Positions 22,483-23,921 of a DNA stretch of 23,921 nt are shown piece by piece. Position 1 is the stretch's first letter; each line of letters starts with the position of its first letter. Both the position numbers and the translations under genes were made by a program. This DNA comes from Eubacterium sp. UBA3782 (GTDB lineage Bacteria; Bacillota; Clostridia; Lachnospirales; Lachnospiraceae). The notes beneath the pieces are model-generated. The model saw nothing but the letters and a program-made list of their open reading frames with translations, had not been told where the DNA came from and ran no database searches. The DNA lies in assembly GCA_002368795.1 (NCBI GenBank), contig DFFG01000080.1, positions 1,410-25,330 on the forward strand, written 5' to 3'.

Positions 22483-23697
22483 GTGTTCAAGGCAAATCCC
22501 AATTACGCCCGTCTGCAGGGCAGCTATCTGTTTTCCACCATCGCCAGAAAGGTCGCTGCATACAGCGAGGCACATCCGGAGGCGGAGATCATCCGGCTGG
22601 GCATCGGCGATGCCACAAAGCCCATCGTCCCTTCGGTGATCCGCGAGCTGCACAGCGCTGTCGACGAGATGGCCGATGCAGCAACCTTCCGGGGGTACGC
22701 ACCGGATCTTGGCTATGAGTTCCTGCGGAGCGCGATCGCAAAGGAATACCGGGACAGAGGCTGTGAGGTTTCCGCGGAGGAGATCTTTGTGTCCGACGGG
22801 GCAAAGAGCGATTCCGGCAATATCCAGGAGATCTTTGCGCCGGAATGCCGCGTGGCTGTGTGTGATCCGGTCTATCCGGTCTACGTGGATTCCAATGTCA
22901 TGGCGGGAAGATCTGGCGAGTGGATCCCGTGGCAGCAGCGGTATTCGAATTTTATCTACATGCCCTGCACCGAGGCGAACGGCTTTACCCCGGAATTCCC
23001 GAAGGAGGATCCGGATATCATCTATCTGTGCTATCCAAACAATCCCACCGGAATGACCATCACAAGGGAGCGTCTGCAGGCCTGGGTCGATTACGCGAAC
23101 CGGATCGGTGCCGTCATCCTGTATGATGCGGCCTATGAAGCTTACATCTGCGAGGCGGATGTTCCACATTCGATCTATGAATGCGCCGGTGCCCAGACCT
23201 GTGCCATCGAGATCCGCAGCTTTTCCAAGAACGCAGGCTTTACCGGCATGCGCCTTGGCTTTACCGTTGTGCCAAAAGCGCTGAAGGATGCGGACGGGAC
23301 GGATCTCTGGTCCCTCTGGGCCAGACGCCACGGCACCAAATACAACGGAGCACCGTATATCATCCAAAAGGCCGGCGAAGCCGTCTATTCTCCGGAAGGC
23401 CAGAAGGAGATCCGGGAGCAGATCGCCGGCTACATGCGCAATGCAAAGGTGATCTATGAAGGCCTTGCCCAGGCCGGCTACACGGTCTATGGCGGTGTCA
23501 ATGCGCCGTATATCTGGCTGAAGACACCGGATGGCTGCAGCTCCTGGGATTTCTTTGACCGTCTGCTTGAGACTGTCCATGTGGTGGGAACGCCAGGCTC
23601 CGGTTTTGGCCCGAGCGGGGAAGGATTTTTCCGCCTGACGGCTTTTGGAACCTACGAGAATACGGTAAAGGCCATCGACCGGATCCGGCAGATGTAA
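22483..23697 (+). CDS. dapL: LL-diaminopimelate aminotransferase
   Basis: DapL converts tetrahydrodipicolinate straight to LL-diaminopimelate, bypassing the acyl-DAP steps, for lysine and peptidoglycan. The 404-residue fold-type I PLP enzyme shows FKANPNYARLQGSYLFSTIA at the start, RLGIGDATKPIVPSVI, FVSDGAKSDSGNIQ, YPNNPTGMT and the PLP-lysine motif SFSKNAGFTGMRLGF. PNPTPG-like and C-terminal FFRLTAFGTYENT elements agree with DapL rather than other aspartate aminotransferases. The start is GTG 22483, with GGAGGT 7 bp before it; the open frame back to 22411 is not DapL-like. The 102-bp gap upstream (22381-22482) holds small hairpins but no gene or clear promoter. Confidence 0.95.
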   Translation: MFKANPNYARLQGSYLFSTIARKVAAYSEAHPEAEIIRLGIGDATKPIVPSVIRELHSAVDEMADAATFRGYAPDLGYEFLRSAIAKEYRDRGCEVSAEEIFVSDGAKSDSGNIQEIFAPECRVAVCDPVYPVYVDSNVMAGRSGEWIPWQQRYSNFIYMPCTEANGFTPEFPKEDPDIIYLCYPNNPTGMTITRERLQAWVDYANRIGAVILYDAAYEAYICEADVPHSIYECAGAQTCAIEIRSFSKNAGFTGMRLGFTVVPKALKDADGTDLWSLWARRHGTKYNGAPYIIQKAGEAVYSPEGQKEIREQIAGYMRNAKVIYEGLAQAGYTVYGGVNAPYIWLKTPDGCSSWDFFDRLLETVHVVGTPGSGFGPSGEGFFRLTAFGTYENTVKAIDRIRQM

Positions 23698-23727
23698 GAG
23701 TACCTTATCTGCGGGCGGAGGATGCGC

Positions 23728-23756
23728 TTGCATTTTCGGAAAAGTGCGCTTACAAT
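23728..23756 (+). promoter_or_regulatory. Promoter ahead of the 3'-terminal structured RNA
   Basis: TTGCAT (23728-23733), exactly 17 bp, TACAAT (23751-23756). Start predicted near 23763. TTGCATT and AATGCAA (23754-23760) form a 7-bp inverted repeat that overlaps both promoter boxes. Confidence 0.65.
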
Positions 23757-23782
23757 GCAACTCAGATATTTTGTGATTTAAA

Positions 23783-23921
23783 CGCCAAAAGTCTGAACCC
23801 ACGTCATGCCTGCATGGCGGTGGGAGAAGGACTTTTTGGCGTGCTCCAACATGAGGACGAAGTGGTGTATAAGCACCACGAGAGTCCGAATGTTTGGACG
23901 GATTGTGGGAGCACGGAGTGC
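23783..23921 (+). ncRNA. Multi-stem structured RNA, cut by window end; possible IscB-type guide-RNA scaffold
   Basis: Four nested or adjacent helices can be drawn exactly. Stem A: 23783-23793 with 23830-23841 (11 bp, one bulge). Stem B inside it: 23798-23808 with 23813-23824 (11 bp, one bulge, CCTG loop). Stem C: GTGCTCC 23841-23847 with GGAGCAC 23908-23914. Inside C, stem D: AACAT 23848-23852 with ATGTT 23890-23894, GGAC 23855-23858 with GTCC 23884-23887, then a GAA/GAGA purine internal loop, then GTGGTG 23862-23867 with CACCAC 23874-23879 and a TATAAG loop. Helices this regular, with tandem G-A pairs, are typical of conserved structured RNA. No tmRNA, RNase P, SRP or T-box signature is present. 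HEARO/omega-RNA is one candidate; a cis-regulatory leader is the other. Confidence 0.6.

Noticed and set aside
22387..23802. 471-codon open frame antisense to dapL
   Set aside because: No recognisable domain and fully opposite an intact PLP enzyme; a GC-driven shadow.
23783..23921. tmRNA, RNase P RNA, SRP RNA or T-box leader at the window's end
   Set aside because: None of the diagnostic bases I know for these RNAs is present in the visible part.

Overview
The window looks like a chromosomal core segment of an anaerobic, fairly GC-rich clostridium, most likely Lachnospiraceae or a close relative. That placement rests on gene content and protein style: a Na+-pumping biotin-dependent decarboxylase operon with a long secreted-domain OadG, the yicC-remA-gmk-rpoZ cluster, DapL for lysine/peptidoglycan synthesis, RqcH, and a Gmk P-loop reading GFSGAGKGT. 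No tRNA, rRNA, CRISPR array, transposase or prophage gene was recognised.

Layout, left to right. (1) 1-2462: the 3' part of alaS, then rpsU with its own consensus promoter, leader hairpin and strong terminator. (2) 2508-3977: a compact array of inverted and direct repeats, a metallophosphoesterase gene, and a 186-bp rod-like palindrome. (3) 3978-5818: scpA-scpB (the SMC kleisin complex) and a small stand-alone protein resembling part of FakA/YloV. (4) 5819-6736: a regulatory stretch with a promoter-terminator pair, a DUF6110-type gene and the remnant of an HMA2-type metal-transport gene. (5) 6737-12028: five co-directional genes for a membrane Na+ pump: an acyl-CoA carboxyltransferase, OadG, a biotin carrier, the beta subunit, and an OadA/5S-type carboxyltransferase with no biotin domain of its own. 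(6) 12139-16563, minus strand: rqcH followed by a CtpE-like P-type cation ATPase, with a promoter and terminator. (7) 16655-17554: a YhcC/TIGR01212 radical SAM protein. (8) 17600-21726: yicC, remA, gmk, rpoZ, rimO and pgsA, tightly packed with overlapping stops and starts. (9) 21835-23697: a pncC/cinA C-terminal-type gene and dapL. (10) 23728-23921: a good promoter followed by an elaborately folded RNA-like segment that runs off the end of the window.

How the genes work together: the pump operon can be read as a split transcarboxylase. One carboxyltransferase handles an acyl-CoA and the other oxaloacetate/pyruvate. They share one biotin carrier and one Na+-translocating decarboxylase, so decarboxylation energy could become a sodium gradient. 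The yicC-to-pgsA block joins RNA turnover, biofilm/matrix regulation, GMP phosphorylation, the RNA polymerase omega subunit, S12 modification and phospholipid synthesis in one translationally coupled unit. The best candidates for something undescribed are the non-coding elements: the 3'-terminal multi-stem RNA (possibly an IscB-type guide-RNA scaffold), the 186-nt rod after the phosphoesterase gene, the repeat array after rpsU, and the short promoter-terminator transcript before the DUF6110 gene.
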